A DNA stretch of 53,726 nucleotides from Clostridia bacterium (GCA_017436225.1 JAFSDM010000011.1:1-53726); one strand, 5' to 3'. Shown: positions 1 through 9,129, counted from the first letter of the stretch. Notes: a model not told the origin generated them from the letters alone. Numbers and translations: made by a program.

Positions 1-37
1 AAAAATTAAAATTTTAAAATTTTTGGAGGATTTTATT

Positions 38-580
38 ATGAAAAAATATGTTTGCTTAATTTGTGGTTATGTTCATGAGGGTGACAGCGCTCCTTCCGAG
101 TGCCCAATTTGTAAAGCTCCCGATACCAAGTTCAAGCTTCAGGAGGAAGAAAAGGGTTGGGCTGCCGAGCACGTAATCGGCATTGCAAAGGGTGTTGACC
201 AGAGAATTGTTGACGGTCTTAGAGAGAACTTTATGGGCGAGTGCACCGAGGTTGGTATGTACCTTGCAATGGCAAGAGCTGCTCACCGTGAAGGCTACCC
301 TGAAATCGGTCTTTACTGGGAAAAAGCCGCTTTGGAAGAGGCAGAGCATGCAGCTAAATTTGCAGAGCTTTTAGGCGAAGTTGTAAGCCCCAGCACTAAA
401 GAAAACCTTAAGGTTCGCGTAGAGGCTGAAAACGGCGCAACCTACGGCAAAAACGAGCTTGCAAAGCTTGCTAAGGAGCTTGGTCTTGACGCTATTCACG
501 ATACCGTTCACGAAATGGCAAGAGATGAAGCCCGCCACGGCAAAGCATTTGAGGGACTTTTAAAGAGATACTTCGGTTAA
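38..580 (+). CDS. rbr: Reverse rubrerythrin (rubredoxin domain at the N-terminus)
   Basis: Predicted cytoplasmic peroxide-scavenging non-heme iron protein. Residues 1-35 form a small rubredoxin-like domain with two Cys pairs (CLICG and CPICK); residues about 45-180 form a four-helix ferritin-like domain with the di-iron motifs E..E and EEAEH, and a second set near the C-terminus (DEARHG). In classical rubrerythrin the rubredoxin domain is C-terminal; here the order is reversed, as in the clostridial oxygen-induced revRbr proteins. The reading frame is open back to a TTG at 23, but GGAGGA at 25-30 places the start at ATG 38. A terminator hairpin follows and ferritin lies 55 bp downstream, so the two form an oxidative-stress/iron pair. 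Upstream regulation is outside the window. Confidence 0.93.
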   Translation: MKKYVCLICGYVHEGDSAPSECPICKAPDTKFKLQEEEKGWAAEHVIGIAKGVDQRIVDGLRENFMGECTEVGMYLAMARAAHREGYPEIGLYWEKAALEEAEHAAKFAELLGEVVSPSTKENLKVRVEAENGATYGKNELAKLAKELGLDAIHDTVHEMARDEARHGKAFEGLLKRYFG

Positions 581-590
581 TTAAAAATTA

Positions 591-616
591 GGGCGGTCAA
601 CCACGACCGCCCTTTT
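591..616 (+). terminator. Rho-independent terminator after rubrerythrin
   Basis: Perfect 8-bp stem GGGCGGTC/GACCGCCC with a 6-nt loop followed by TTTT. It lies only about 10 bp before the ferritin ribosome binding site (AAGGAGA near 620), so ferritin is either expressed by read-through or from a promoter inside this gap that I cannot see. Confidence 0.8.
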
Positions 617-634
617 AAAAAAGGAGATATTTTT

Positions 635-1147
635 ATGTTAGACAACAAGGTAATAGAACTTTTAAACGATCAAATCAACAAAGAATTTTACAGTGCATAT
701 CTTTATTTAGATATTGCAAATTATTACACCGCCAACGATTTGGACGGTTTTGCAAACTGGTATACTATTCAGGCTCAGGAGGAGCGCGACCACGCACTTT
801 TGTTCCTTAAGTATTTGCAAATTAACGGTATTCCCGTCGAGCTTAAGGCTATTGGTAAGCCTGATAAGACTTTTGAAAACCATCTTGACCCACTTTTAGC
901 GGGTGCCGAGCACGAGAGATATGTAACAAGCCTTATTCATAATATTTATGATGCTGCCTATTCTGTTAAGGATTTCAGAACAATGCAGTTTTTGGATTGG
1001 TTTGTTAAGGAGCAGATGGAGGAGGAAGAAAACGCCGATAAAATGGTTAATAAATATAAACTTTTTGGCGATGACCCCAAAAGCCTTTATCTACTTGACC
1101 AAGAGCTTGCCGCAAGAATTTATACCGCCCCAAGCCTTGTTTTATAG
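635..1147 (+). CDS. ftnA: Bacterial non-heme ferritin
   Basis: Iron-storage protein that oxidises Fe(II) at a di-iron centre and mineralises it in a 24-subunit shell. At 170 aa it has the normal family length. Visible ferroxidase residues include the N-terminal E in NKEFYSAYLYLDIANYY, the QEERDHALLFLKYL motif (E and H of the A site) and the later EEQMEEEENAD-type acidic cluster. RBS AAGGAGATAT lies just upstream of the ATG. It follows rubrerythrin, matching a peroxide/iron detoxification role. A strong terminator follows the stop. Confidence 0.93.
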   Translation: MLDNKVIELLNDQINKEFYSAYLYLDIANYYTANDLDGFANWYTIQAQEERDHALLFLKYLQINGIPVELKAIGKPDKTFENHLDPLLAGAEHERYVTSLIHNIYDAAYSVKDFRTMQFLDWFVKEQMEEEENADKMVNKYKLFGDDPKSLYLLDQELAARIYTAPSLVL

Positions 1148-1163
1148 TTGAAAATTTCATTTG

Positions 1164-1196
1164 GATGTGCTATCATTTTGGTAGCACATCTTTTTT
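1164..1196 (+). terminator. Terminator after ferritin
   Basis: Stem GATGTGCTA/TAGCACATC (9 bp) with a 9-nt loop, followed by six T. It ends only 16 bp before the start of the next gene. Confidence 0.85.
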
Positions 1197-1212
1197 ATTT
1201 TGGGGTGAAACA

Positions 1213-1725
1213 ATGATTATTTTAATTACAGGCGCATCACATACTGGCAAAACGGCACTTGCTCAAAAACTGCTTGAAAAATATAAATATCCCTATCTTT
1301 CAATTGACCATCTTAAAATGGGGTTAATTCGCAGTGGCAATACTGCCCTTACTCCTTTAGATGATGATAAGCTTACCGAATATTTGTGGCCCATTGTACG
1401 CGAAATGATTAAAACCGCCATTGAAAATAAGCAAAATCTGATTGTAGAGGGTTGTTATATTCCTTTTGATTGGGCAAATGATTTTGATAAAGAGTATCTT
1501 GAAAACATTAAATACTATTGCCTTATACTTAGCGAGAGTTACATTAAAAACAATTTTGCCGATATTAAAAAATTTGCCAGCGTTATTGAAAACCGTTTAG
1601 ATGATGAGTGGTGTACTATGGAGAGTGTACTTACTGACAATGCAGAAGTGCTCTCCCTTGCCAAAAGGCATAATGTAAACTATATTCTGATTGATGATAA
1701 ATACGAAATTAATATTGATTTTTAA
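1213..1725 (+). CDS. P-loop nucleotide kinase-like protein
   Basis: Small cytoplasmic NTP-binding protein of 170 aa. The N-terminus has a hydrophobic strand and a Walker A loop (GASHTGKT, residues 6-13), a following S-I-D-H segment typical of the small kinase fold, and NLIVEGCYIPFDWA in the region where adenylate-kinase-like enzymes bind substrate. I recognise the fold class (AAA/2-phosphoglycerate-kinase-like P-loop kinases) but not the substrate. The ORF could begin upstream inside the ferritin terminator; ATG 1213 is chosen because GGGGTG at 1202-1207 precedes it. No clear promoter fits between the terminator (ends 1196) and the start, so low-level read-through from ferritin is likely. Confidence 0.6.
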   Translation: MIILITGASHTGKTALAQKLLEKYKYPYLSIDHLKMGLIRSGNTALTPLDDDKLTEYLWPIVREMIKTAIENKQNLIVEGCYIPFDWANDFDKEYLENIKYYCLILSESYIKNNFADIKKFASVIENRLDDEWCTMESVLTDNAEVLSLAKRHNVNYILIDDKYEINIDF

Positions 1726-1766
1726 AAGCTTGGCATAAACCTTATGCGGATTTTGTCTAAAAAATG

Positions 1767-1795
1767 TTGTAGAAATTAGTATGGTGTGATATAAT
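1767..1795 (+). promoter_or_regulatory. Sigma-A-type promoter for the MATE gene
   Basis: TTGTAG (1767-1772), 17 bp spacer, TATAAT (1790-1795), located 35 bp before the MATE start codon. Confidence 0.6.
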
Positions 1796-1829
1796 CACTT
1801 AGTTACATTAAAAAGAAAGAGGTTAAAAT

Positions 1830-3209
1830 ATGGCTAAGCTTTTAACGGGTTCTGTTGATATGACAACTGGTACCCCATGGAAGAAAATTGTACAGTTTAC
1901 TATGCCAATGCTTATAGGCAATATTGCTCAGCAGCTTTACAGCACGGTAGATACCATCGTTGTTGGCAGATATGCTTCTAATGGTGATAACGCTATTGCT
2001 GCGGTAGGAAGCGCACTTCCTATTCTTAATATGTTGCTTGTTTTGTTTATTGGTATTTCTGCCGGTGCCAGCGTTATGGTGGCGCAGTATTTCGGCGCTA
2101 AAAATCGCAAGGCGCTTTCTTTTACTGTTGGTAACTGTATTACCGCAACCGCAATCGCTTCGGTAGTTCTTATAGCTATTGCGGCGCCGTTTATCAGGCA
2201 AATCCTGATTGTGCTTAATACCCCCGAAAACATACTTCAGTGGTGTTATGAATATTTAATGATTTCGCTTATTGGCATAGCGGGTATGGCTTACTATAAT
2301 ATTTTAAGCGGTATTTTAAGGGGTCTTGGCGATTCCTTTTCATCCCTTGTCTATTTGCTTATTGCAACCGTAATTAACATTATTCTAGATATTTGTTTTG
2401 TTGCAGGTCTTAAAATGGACGTTGCGGGCGTTGCCCTTGCAACCATTATTGCACAGTGTATTTCTTCGGGTCTTTGCCTTATTAAATTATCCCGTATGAA
2501 ACAGCATTTCGACTTCGGATTTAGGTATTTAAAGCCAACGGGAAACTACATAAAAACTCTTGTAAAATTAGGTCTTCCGTCGGGTCTTACTCAGGCAATA
2601 ATTTCTTCGGCTATGATAATTGTACAGTCCCTTACCAATCAGTTTGGAGAGCAGTTTATCGCCGCCAATGTAATTATTATGCGTGTAGATGGCTTTGCTA
2701 TGATGCCTAACTTCTCATTCGGTATGGCGCTTACTACATATTCGGGTCAAAATGTTGGCGCAGGTCTTTATGACAGGGTTGCAAAGGGCGCAAAGCAGGG
2801 CACCCTTATGGCGGTTGGCTGTTCAACCGTTATTACCGCTGTAATTCTTCTTTTTGGCAAACACCTTATGAGTGTATTTACCGAAACCGCCGAGCTTGTA
2901 AACCTTGCCGCAAGCCTTATGCTTATACTTGCTGTAGGCTATATTGCAATGGCGGTCACACAAAGCCTTTCGGGCATTATGCGTGGTGCGGGCGACACTA
3001 TGACACCTATGTGGATTTCACTTATAACCACCGTTGTGGTGCGTGTGCCGTTAGCTTACGGAATTTCATATTTAACCGCTACTGAGACGCTTCCCAACGG
3101 AAGAAAGGAATGTATACAAATTTCCCTTTTATGCTCTTGGATTATAGGCGCGGTGCTTACCGCAATTTTCTTCAGCCGAGGAAAATGGAAATCAAAGGCA
3201 ATAAAATAA
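1830..3209 (+). CDS. MATE-family multidrug/Na+ exporter
   Basis: Integral membrane exporter of 459 aa, normal for the MATE family, with about 12 predicted hydrophobic helices in two repeated six-helix halves. The beginning (TTGTPWKKIVQFTMPMLIG) and the motif around QLYSTVDTIVVGRY are characteristic of the DinF/NorM-like clostridial branch; the second half repeats the pattern from about residue 235 (LVKLGLPSGLTQAIISSAMII). Members exchange Na+ or H+ for organic cations or metabolites; the substrate cannot be read here. ATG 1830 is preceded by AGAAAGAGG. It is monocistronic, with its own promoter and a terminator. Confidence 0.9.
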   Translation: MAKLLTGSVDMTTGTPWKKIVQFTMPMLIGNIAQQLYSTVDTIVVGRYASNGDNAIAAVGSALPILNMLLVLFIGISAGASVMVAQYFGAKNRKALSFTVGNCITATAIASVVLIAIAAPFIRQILIVLNTPENILQWCYEYLMISLIGIAGMAYYNILSGILRGLGDSFSSLVYLLIATVINIILDICFVAGLKMDVAGVALATIIAQCISSGLCLIKLSRMKQHFDFGFRYLKPTGNYIKTLVKLGLPSGLTQAIISSAMIIVQSLTNQFGEQFIAANVIIMRVDGFAMMPNFSFGMALTTYSGQNVGAGLYDRVAKGAKQGTLMAVGCSTVITAVILLFGKHLMSVFTETAELVNLAASLMLILAVGYIAMAVTQSLSGIMRGAGDTMTPMWISLITTVVVRVPLAYGISYLTATETLPNGRKECIQISLLCSWIIGAVLTAIFFSRGKWKSKAIK

Positions 3210-3238
3210 TAAATCGGTTTTACAAAACACATCCGTTT

Positions 3239-3280
3239 TTGGGAGACGCTTCGTAAAGAAGTTTCTCCCAATTTCTTTTT
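3239..3280 (+). terminator. Terminator after the MATE gene
   Basis: TTGGGAGA/TCTCCCAA stem (8 bp) followed by a T-rich tract (TTTCTTTTT). Confidence 0.7.
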
Positions 3281-3290
3281 ATATTAAAAA

Positions 3291-3570
3291 TGACACTTTC
3301 GGTTTGAAAGTGTCATAGTGGGTTACATATTTTAAAATTATACCTATCTCAAAGATAAATGTAATGAGTGATATTGTGAGACAGGTCTCACAGTTTTATT
3401 TTGCCTTACGGCAAAGTGATATTAAAACCTTTGGTTTTAGTTTTATTATATTCGCTCCAAAACTGCCGAAGGCAATATCACTTGGACGAAGTCCAAATAT
3501 AACTGCGAAGCAATATAACTCGCCGATAGGCGAATATAACTGAGGCGCACTTCCTTACGGAGTGCGCCTC
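3291..3570. repeat. Array of short hairpins joined by ATATAACT/AGTGATAT linkers
   Basis: Nine hairpins in 280 bp, with unrelated stems but recurrent loops: 3291-3315 (10 bp), 3375-3392 (8-bp stem, TGTGAGAC/GTCTCACA), 3401-3414 (TTGCC, loop TTAC), 3423-3439 (TAAAACC, loop TTT), 3464-3474 (TGCC, loop GAA), 3482-3496 (TTGGAC, loop GAA), 3504-3512 (TGC, loop GAA), 3520-3533 (TCGCC, loop GATA) and 3542-3570 (GAGGCGCAC, loop TTAC, terminator-like). Linkers on the left are AGTGATAT (3367-3374, 3415-3422); on the right they are the reverse complement ATATCACT (3475-3482) and then ATATAACT (3497-3504, 3513-3520, 3534-3541). The array is therefore built as two converging halves. It fills the gap between the MATE gene and glgC and has no coding capacity. 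Confidence 0.75.
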
Positions 3571-3770
3571 TTTGGGTGTGTTTTTTCTTTTTAAAGAAAA
3601 AAACAGTCATAAAACTTTCAAAAACTTATATACTTAAAAAGTCGCAAACAATCTTCAAAAAGAAGAAAAAATTCTGTTATTTGGCAAAAAATACTATATT
3701 TTTTGTTAATTTTATACAAAAAATAGAGAAGAACATTTACAACTTAGATTTAAAATATACAAAAAAGCCC

Positions 3771-3799
3771 TTGCCAATCAACATAGAGAGTGATATAAT
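3771..3799 (+). promoter_or_regulatory. Promoter of the glgCDA operon
   Basis: TTGCCA (3771-3776), 17 bp, TATAAT (3794-3799). Predicted start site near 3806, giving a leader of about 45 nt before the TTG start of glgC. The preceding 3576-3770 is an A/T-rich tract with no convincing gene. Confidence 0.75.
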
Positions 3800-3850
3800 A
3801 AAATAGTGAGATAACCTTTGGCGTTAAATACATTATTAGGAGATGAGGTT

Positions 3851-5068
3851 TTGAAAAAAACAGAATGCGTTGCCATGCTATTGGCAGGCGGTCAGGGAAG
3901 TCGTTTGGGTGTTCTCACCCAAAAAATCGCAAAGCCGGCTGTGCCCTATGGCGGAAAATACAGAATTATAGATTTTCCCCTTTCAAACTGTGTAAATTCG
4001 GGCATTGAAACGGTTGGTGTGCTTACCCAGTATCAGCCTTTGGAGCTTAACGATTATATCGGTTCGGGCAAACCGTGGGATTTGGACAGATCAAACGGGG
4101 GCGTTCACGTTTTACCGCCTTATCAAAAAATTGAGGGTGCCGATTGGTATAAAGGTACCGCAAATGCAATTTATCAGAATATACCGTTCTTAGAGCGTTA
4201 TAATCCCGAATACGTGCTTATTTTGTCGGGTGACCATATTTACAAAATGGATTATTCCGATATGCTTAAAAGGCATAAGGAAACGGGTGCCGACTGTACC
4301 ATAGCTGTTTTAGAGGTTTCCTTGGAGGAGGCTTCTCGCTTTGGTATTATGAACGCCCATGAGGATGGCACCATCTATGAATTTGAAGAAAAACCCGCTA
4401 ATCCAAAAAGCAATCTTGCTTCAATGGGTATTTACATATTCAATTGGAGCATCCTTCGTGAATATTTAGAGAATGATGAAAAGGATCCAAATTCCTCTAA
4501 CGACTTTGGTAAAAACATTATTCCCAATATGCTTAACAACGGCGAAAAGCTTATTACCTATCCCTTCTCAGCATATTGGAAGGATGTTGGAACAATAGAT
4601 TCTCTTTGGGAGGCTAACTTAGACCTTCTTAATCCCAAGGTAGAGCTTGACCTTGCCGACCCCAACTGGCGTATTTATTCTAGAACTCCTTCTGCATCAC
4701 CGCAGTTTATTTCGGATACCGCCGTGGTGCAAAATTCACTTGTTACCGAGGGCTGTAACATAAGCGGTAAGGTAGATTTTTCTATTCTTTTTGAAAATGT
4801 TACGGTTGAAGAGGGCGCTGAGGTTAGAGATTCGCTTGTTATGCCGGGCGCAGTTATTAAAAGCGGAGCATCTGTTCAGTATGCCATTGTGGCTGAGAAT
4901 TCCGTTATTGAAAGTGGAGCTAAGGTTGGCGAACGCCCTGAAGAGGTTTCAAATCTTGATGATTGGGGAGTTGCGGTAGTTGGCGCCGACCTCACTGTTG
5001 GTAAAAATGCTTCCGTTTCCGCAAAAGCAATGGTTACTCAGTCAGTAAAGGAGGGCGAAAAGGTATGA
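3851..5068 (+). CDS. glgC: Glucose-1-phosphate adenylyltransferase (ADP-glucose pyrophosphorylase), catalytic subunit
   Basis: Makes ADP-glucose and PPi from ATP and glucose-1-phosphate, the committed step of glycogen synthesis. The N-terminus has the nucleotidyltransferase signature [12 protein letters not shown], then [32 protein letters not shown] and the G1P-binding EEKPANPKS region follow; the last 120 residues are a left-handed beta-helix of hexapeptide repeats. The frame is open from TTG 3818, but AGGAGATGAGG (3838-3847) fits TTG 3851, giving the family-typical start [14 protein letters not shown]. At 405 aa it is the usual length. Its stop overlaps the glgD start (ATGA). Confidence 0.95.
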   Translation: MKKTECVAMLLAGGQGSRLGVLTQKIAKPAVPYGGKYRIIDFPLSNCVNSGIETVGVLTQYQPLELNDYIGSGKPWDLDRSNGGVHVLPPYQKIEGADWYKGTANAIYQNIPFLERYNPEYVLILSGDHIYKMDYSDMLKRHKETGADCTIAVLEVSLEEASRFGIMNAHEDGTIYEFEEKPANPKSNLASMGIYIFNWSILREYLENDEKDPNSSNDFGKNIIPNMLNNGEKLITYPFSAYWKDVGTIDSLWEANLDLLNPKVELDLADPNWRIYSRTPSASPQFISDTAVVQNSLVTEGCNISGKVDFSILFENVTVEEGAEVRDSLVMPGAVIKSGASVQYAIVAENSVIESGAKVGERPEEVSNLDDWGVAVVGADLTVGKNASVSAKAMVTQSVKEGEKV

Positions 5069-6183
5069 AAAACAATAACGTAATGGGCGTTGTTTTTGCC
5101 AACGTCAACGATGATTTAATTCGCGAGCTTACCGAAGTTCGCTCTATGGCATCGGTGCCCTTTGGCGGAAGATACCGTATGATAGATTTTTCTCTTTCAA
5201 ACCTTGTTAATGCAGGTGTTTCTAAGGTTGGAATTATTCCCAAATATAATTATCACTCATTAATGGACCATGTAGGCTCGGGTAAGCCTTGGGATCTTGA
5301 TCGTAAAAGCGGCGGTCTTTCCATTCTTCCGCCCTATGTTAATTCTGAGATTAGTATAGATACAGGCCGTATAGATTCTCTTAGCTCGGTTATGAGCTAC
5401 CTATCAAAGAGCAAGGAAAATTACATCGTTCTGTGCGATGCCGACGTGGTTGGTAATATTGATATTTCTAAGATGGTCGATGCTCATATAGAAAGCAAGG
5501 CGGATATCACATTCGCTTATAAAAACGGACCGCTCCCCAAAAGCAATGCAAATATTATGACCTTTGAAATGCAGGATGATGGCAGAATTGTTAAAATCAG
5601 AACACCCGAAAATTATGGTGTTATCTGTGATTTTAGCTTGGACATTATCATTATGCAAAGAACCTTGCTTATAGATTTGGTTAAAACTGCAAGGGAAGAA
5701 AATATGAGTCATCGTTTAAGAGATGTTATTTCTTCCAAGATTGATACCCTTAAACTGGTGGGCTATGAAGTAAAGGAATTCACGCTTGTTATTGATGGTA
5801 CGGATTCTTATGCAAACGCAAACTTTGCACTTCTTGACCCCGCAGTAAGAGCAGAGCTTTTTGCCCTTGAAAGACCTATCTACACCAAAAATCGCGATGA
5901 CGTTCCAACCCGTTACGGCTTGGAAGCAAAGGTTTCTAATTCACTTATTGCAGATGGCTGTGTAATTGAAGGTGAGGTTAACGACTGTGTTCTTTTCCGT
6001 GGTGTTAAGGTTGAAAAGGGCGCAAAGCTTTCTAACTGTATTATTATGCAGGACTCTGTGGTTAGAAGCAACGCTAATTTAAGGTGTGTTATAGCTGATA
6101 AAAACGTGGAAATTACTGAAGGCAGAGAGCTTTCAGGCGCTCCCACACACTATATGACGGTTAGAAAATCCTCAAAGGTTTAA
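5065..6183 (+). CDS. glgD: GlgD regulatory subunit of ADP-glucose pyrophosphorylase
   Basis: Paralogue of GlgC (372 aa). Firmicutes form a GlgC-GlgD heterotetramer in which GlgD raises catalytic efficiency and has little activity itself. The nucleotide-binding GGQGSRL loop of GlgC is replaced here by [20 protein letters not shown], while [19 protein letters not shown] and [11 protein letters not shown] are retained; this degeneration is the usual mark of GlgD. The C-terminus again has hexapeptide repeats. Start ATG overlaps the glgC stop by 4 nt, indicating translational coupling. Confidence 0.93.
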   Translation: MKNNNVMGVVFANVNDDLIRELTEVRSMASVPFGGRYRMIDFSLSNLVNAGVSKVGIIPKYNYHSLMDHVGSGKPWDLDRKSGGLSILPPYVNSEISIDTGRIDSLSSVMSYLSKSKENYIVLCDADVVGNIDISKMVDAHIESKADITFAYKNGPLPKSNANIMTFEMQDDGRIVKIRTPENYGVICDFSLDIIIMQRTLLIDLVKTAREENMSHRLRDVISSKIDTLKLVGYEVKEFTLVIDGTDSYANANFALLDPAVRAELFALERPIYTKNRDDVPTRYGLEAKVSNSLIADGCVIEGEVNDCVLFRGVKVEKGAKLSNCIIMQDSVVRSNANLRCVIADKNVEITEGRELSGAPTHYMTVRKSSKV

Positions 6184-6198
6184 GTGCTTAAAAAACAT

Positions 6199-6227
6199 CC
6201 CAAGCCCGTAAAAATACAGGGCTTGGG
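6199..6227 (+). other. Intercistronic hairpin between glgD and glgA
   Basis: Perfect 9-bp GC-rich stem CCCAAGCCC/GGGCTTGGG with an 11-nt loop but no T-run after it. It is more likely an mRNA-processing or stability element, or a leaky terminator, than a full stop before glgA. Confidence 0.55.
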
Positions 6228-6269
6228 AGCGTTAAATTATATTTATCCAGATACGAAAGGTATAAAAAA

Positions 6270-7685
6270 ATGAAAGTTTTATTTGCAGCCAGTGAAGCCT
6301 ATCCTTTTGCTATGTCGGGCGGTCTTGCAGATGTAGCGGGTGCGCTTCCAAAGGCATTAAGAAGTCGTTTTGTAGGTTGTCGAGTGGTGCTTCCCCTCTA
6401 CGGTACAATAAGTGAAGAATTGCGAAGCAAAATGAAATTCATAACACATATTACTGTTCCCGTGGCGTGGCGCAGGCAGTATTGCGGTGTTTTTGAAGCC
6501 CATGCAGACGGCGTTATTTACTATCTTATCGACAATCAGTACTACTTCAAGCGTGATACTTTTTACGGTCATTATGATGATGCCGAAAGATTTGCGTTTT
6601 TCTCACGTGCGGTGCTTGAAATTATTCCGCATATTGATTTTGTTCCCGATGTTATTCATTGTAACGATTGGCAAACAGCCATGATTCCCGTCTATAAAGA
6701 TAGATTTTATAACACAGGAATTTATCAGAATATTAAAACAGTTTTCACAATTCATAATATTCAGTATCAGGGCAAGTACGGCTACGGCGTTTTAGGTGAT
6801 GTTTTAGGTCTTGGCGACGATGCGGCTCACCTTGTAGAATACGGTGGCTGTGTAAATCTTATGAAGGGCGCTATTGAAACCGCTGACAGGGTAACAACCG
6901 TCAGCCGCACCTACGCCGAGGAAATTTTAACCCCTTGGTTCTCACACGGACTTGATGAAATCTTAAAATTAAGGCAGTTTAAGCTAAGCGGTATTGTAAA
7001 CGGTATTGATACCGAGGTTTACAACCCCGAAACCGACCCGCTTATTTATAAACATTTTTCTGCAACCGATTTTTCGGGCAAGGCGGTTAATAAGGCGGAG
7101 CTTCAAAAAGAAATGGGTCTGCCCCAAAAGGCAGATGTTCCCGTTATTGGTATAGTAAGCCGTCTTGTTGGGCATAAAGGCTTTGACCTTGTTAAAGCAG
7201 TTTTTGAAGATATGCTAAAGGCGGATGTTCAGTTTGCAATTTTAGGCTCAGGCGAGTGGGAGTTTGAAACCTTCTTTTACAATATGAAGGAAAAATATCC
7301 CGAAAAGGTTGGACTTAAATTGGGCTTTGTACCTCAGCTTGCCCACCGCATTTATGCCGGCGCTGATATTTTCTTAATGCCCTCTAAGAGCGAGCCTTGC
7401 GGTCTTGCTCAGATGGTGGCTCTCCGCTATGGAACCATTCCTATTGTTCGTGAAACAGGCGGACTTAAGGATACAATTCAAGATAGCGGCGACGGTAAGG
7501 GTAACGGCTTTACCTTTGCTACCTACAACGCTCACGATATGCTTGAAGCAGTTTGGCGTGCCCTTGCAGGCTATAGTGACCCCGAAGGCTGGAACACACT
7601 TGCTCTTCGCGCTATGGAATGTGACAACACCTGGAAACGCTCGGCAGGGGAATACCTTAAGATTTATAAAGGTCTTGTAAATTAA
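6270..7685 (+). CDS. glgA: Glycogen synthase (ADP-glucose-dependent)
   Basis: Transfers glucose from ADP-glucose to the non-reducing end of alpha-1,4-glucan (glycosyltransferase family 5). The N-terminus carries the KxGG-like donor loop region (ASEAYPFAMSGGLADVAGALP); the second Rossmann half has GIVSRLVGHKGFDLV and the nucleotide-sugar motif PSKSEPCGLAQMVALRYGTIPIVRETGGLKDT. 471 aa is normal. RBS CGAAAGG precedes ATG. It is the third gene of the glgCDA operon; branching enzyme and phosphorylase are not in the window. Confidence 0.96.
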   Translation: MKVLFAASEAYPFAMSGGLADVAGALPKALRSRFVGCRVVLPLYGTISEELRSKMKFITHITVPVAWRRQYCGVFEAHADGVIYYLIDNQYYFKRDTFYGHYDDAERFAFFSRAVLEIIPHIDFVPDVIHCNDWQTAMIPVYKDRFYNTGIYQNIKTVFTIHNIQYQGKYGYGVLGDVLGLGDDAAHLVEYGGCVNLMKGAIETADRVTTVSRTYAEEILTPWFSHGLDEILKLRQFKLSGIVNGIDTEVYNPETDPLIYKHFSATDFSGKAVNKAELQKEMGLPQKADVPVIGIVSRLVGHKGFDLVKAVFEDMLKADVQFAILGSGEWEFETFFYNMKEKYPEKVGLKLGFVPQLAHRIYAGADIFLMPSKSEPCGLAQMVALRYGTIPIVRETGGLKDTIQDSGDGKGNGFTFATYNAHDMLEAVWRALAGYSDPEGWNTLALRAMECDNTWKRSAGEYLKIYKGLVN

Positions 7686-7696
7686 AAGTTTTAAGA

Positions 7697-7740
7697 AAAA
7701 CCTCTAAAGGTAGATTATGGACTGCCCTTAGAGGTTTTTT
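7697..7740 (+). terminator. Terminator of the glycogen operon
   Basis: Stem AAAACCTCTAA/TTAGAGGTTTT (11 bp) around a 20-nt loop, followed by T residues. Confidence 0.85.
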
Positions 7741-7761
7741 CTTTTAGCCTATGAAGTATGC

Positions 7762-7790
7762 TTGAAAAAAACTGTTTAAAGTGATATAGT
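7762..7790 (+). promoter_or_regulatory. Promoter for the membrane acyltransferase
   Basis: TTGAAA (7762-7767), 17 bp, TATAGT (7785-7790). Confidence 0.75.
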
Positions 7791-7844
7791 TAAAATATAT
7801 CTTCCGAAATTAAAATGCTTTAATATTGTCAAAGGAGAATTTTT

Positions 7845-8948
7845 ATGCAAGCCATACCCAGTGTTGCAGCCAAGAAAAGTGAAAGAAACTACGGCATAGA
7901 TTTGCTCAGGATTATTTCAATGCTTATGATTATTATTTTACATATTTTAGGGCACGGAGGTGTTTTGAAGAATACTGCTGTGCTTTCATACCGTTATGAG
8001 GCTGCATGGTTTTTAGAAACTGCATCATATTGCGCTGTAAACTGTTATGCACTTATATCGGGTTATGTGGCAGTAAATTCCAAGTTTAAGTATTCAGGCA
8101 TTGTGTCTTTGTGGCTTCAGGTTGTTTTTTATACCGTTTTAATTGCAACGGTAATGGCAATTGTTTCGCCCAATATAGGTAAAGCAGAGGTTATAGACGC
8201 TTTTTTCCCTGTTTCTAATAAAATTTATTGGTATTTTACAGCTTATTTTTGTATGTACTTTTTTACGCCTATATTTAATAAAGCAATAGGAGCCCTTAGT
8301 GAAAAACAGTTAAAAGCAATAGGCGTTGCTATTTTTGCGGTATTTTGTCTTATTCCCTTTTTAAAACAATCAGATATTTTTTCGGTTATTCGCGGGTATA
8401 GTCCAATTTGGCTTATGATGCTTTACATTTTGGGCGGAATAATTAACAAATGCAATTTATTAAGCAAAATCAAACCTTGGGTTTTAATTCTTTTATATGT
8501 TTTAATGGTAGCTATAACTTGGGGTGAGCGGCTTATTTGTGATTATTATAATGCTAACTTTTCGCCCGAAAATCAACTTGTTACCAAGCTTACTCAGTAC
8601 ACCTCTCCAACTATATTTTTTGCTGCAATATTTCTGTTTGTAGGCTTTTCAAAACTAAAAATAAGCGGAGCTTTGATAAAGCCTATTGCACTTTTTTCAT
8701 CTACCTCTTTTAGTGTTTATTTAATACACGAAAACCCTTATGTACGGGTAAATGTTATTAAAAAAATAGCAACGGTATTCCCAAAATTAAACACACCTTT
8801 ACTTGTGCTCGGCGTATTGGCAACGGCGGTGCTTATTTACCTAATCTGCAGCCTTATTGATATTATCCGAGAAAAGCTTTTTAAGGCATTAAAAGTAAAA
8901 AAACTTGTAAGCAATATGGAACAAAAATTATTTAAAAACATATGGTAA
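7845..8948 (+). CDS. Acyltransferase family 3 membrane protein (OafA/WecH type)
   Basis: Integral membrane O-acyltransferase of 367 aa with about ten hydrophobic helices. The start (RNYGIDLLRIISMLMIIILHI) contains the family signature, an R/D-rich turn followed by helix 1 with the catalytic-region His. Proteins of this family acetylate or succinylate cell-surface glycopolymers or lipids. Its position just before polymer-export and glycerophosphate-transferase genes suggests it modifies the same surface polymer, but this is inferred from context. It has its own promoter and terminator. RBS AAAGGAG. Confidence 0.85.
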   Translation: MQAIPSVAAKKSERNYGIDLLRIISMLMIIILHILGHGGVLKNTAVLSYRYEAAWFLETASYCAVNCYALISGYVAVNSKFKYSGIVSLWLQVVFYTVLIATVMAIVSPNIGKAEVIDAFFPVSNKIYWYFTAYFCMYFFTPIFNKAIGALSEKQLKAIGVAIFAVFCLIPFLKQSDIFSVIRGYSPIWLMMLYILGGIINKCNLLSKIKPWVLILLYVLMVAITWGERLICDYYNANFSPENQLVTKLTQYTSPTIFFAAIFLFVGFSKLKISGALIKPIALFSSTSFSVYLIHENPYVRVNVIKKIATVFPKLNTPLLVLGVLATAVLIYLICSLIDIIREKLFKALKVKKLVSNMEQKLFKNIW

Positions 8949-8955
8949 TTTTTTA

Positions 8956-8980
8956 AAATCCGCCCTTTAAAGGCGGATTT
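8956..8980 (+). terminator. Terminator after the acyltransferase
   Basis: AAATCCGCC/GGCGGATTT perfect 9-bp stem, loop CTTTAAA, followed by ATTTTAAAT. Confidence 0.75.
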
Positions 8981-9054
8981 ATTTTAAATCTGTTAAATCT
9001 ATCTGTTGTTTTGCTGTTAAATACACATTAAATCAAATCAATATGCTTTTTCAC

Positions 9055-9083
9055 TTGAAAAAAATGTCATATGGTGCTATAAT
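9055..9083 (+). promoter_or_regulatory. Promoter of the surface-polymer export/assembly cluster
   Basis: TTGAAA (9055-9060), 17 bp, consensus TATAAT (9078-9083), about 45 bp upstream of the permease gene. Confidence 0.8.
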
Positions 9084-9129
9084 AACAGTATATGTATATT
9101 TTATATATTTTTGAAAGCGAGATACTTTT

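Noticed and set aside
3291-3570. CRISPR array
   Set aside because: The repeated linker is only 8 nt, the hairpin stems all differ and units are 8-25 nt; no direct repeat of CRISPR length and no cas genes.
3576-3806. 76-codon plus-strand reading frame in the glgC upstream region
   Set aside because: Lys/Phe/Ile-rich low-complexity translation from an A/T-rich tract, no RBS, and the consensus glgC promoter lies within it.
5065-6183. Duplicate glgC
   Set aside because: The nucleotide-binding loop is degenerate in the way typical of GlgD, and the ATGA overlap with glgC is the standard Firmicutes arrangement.
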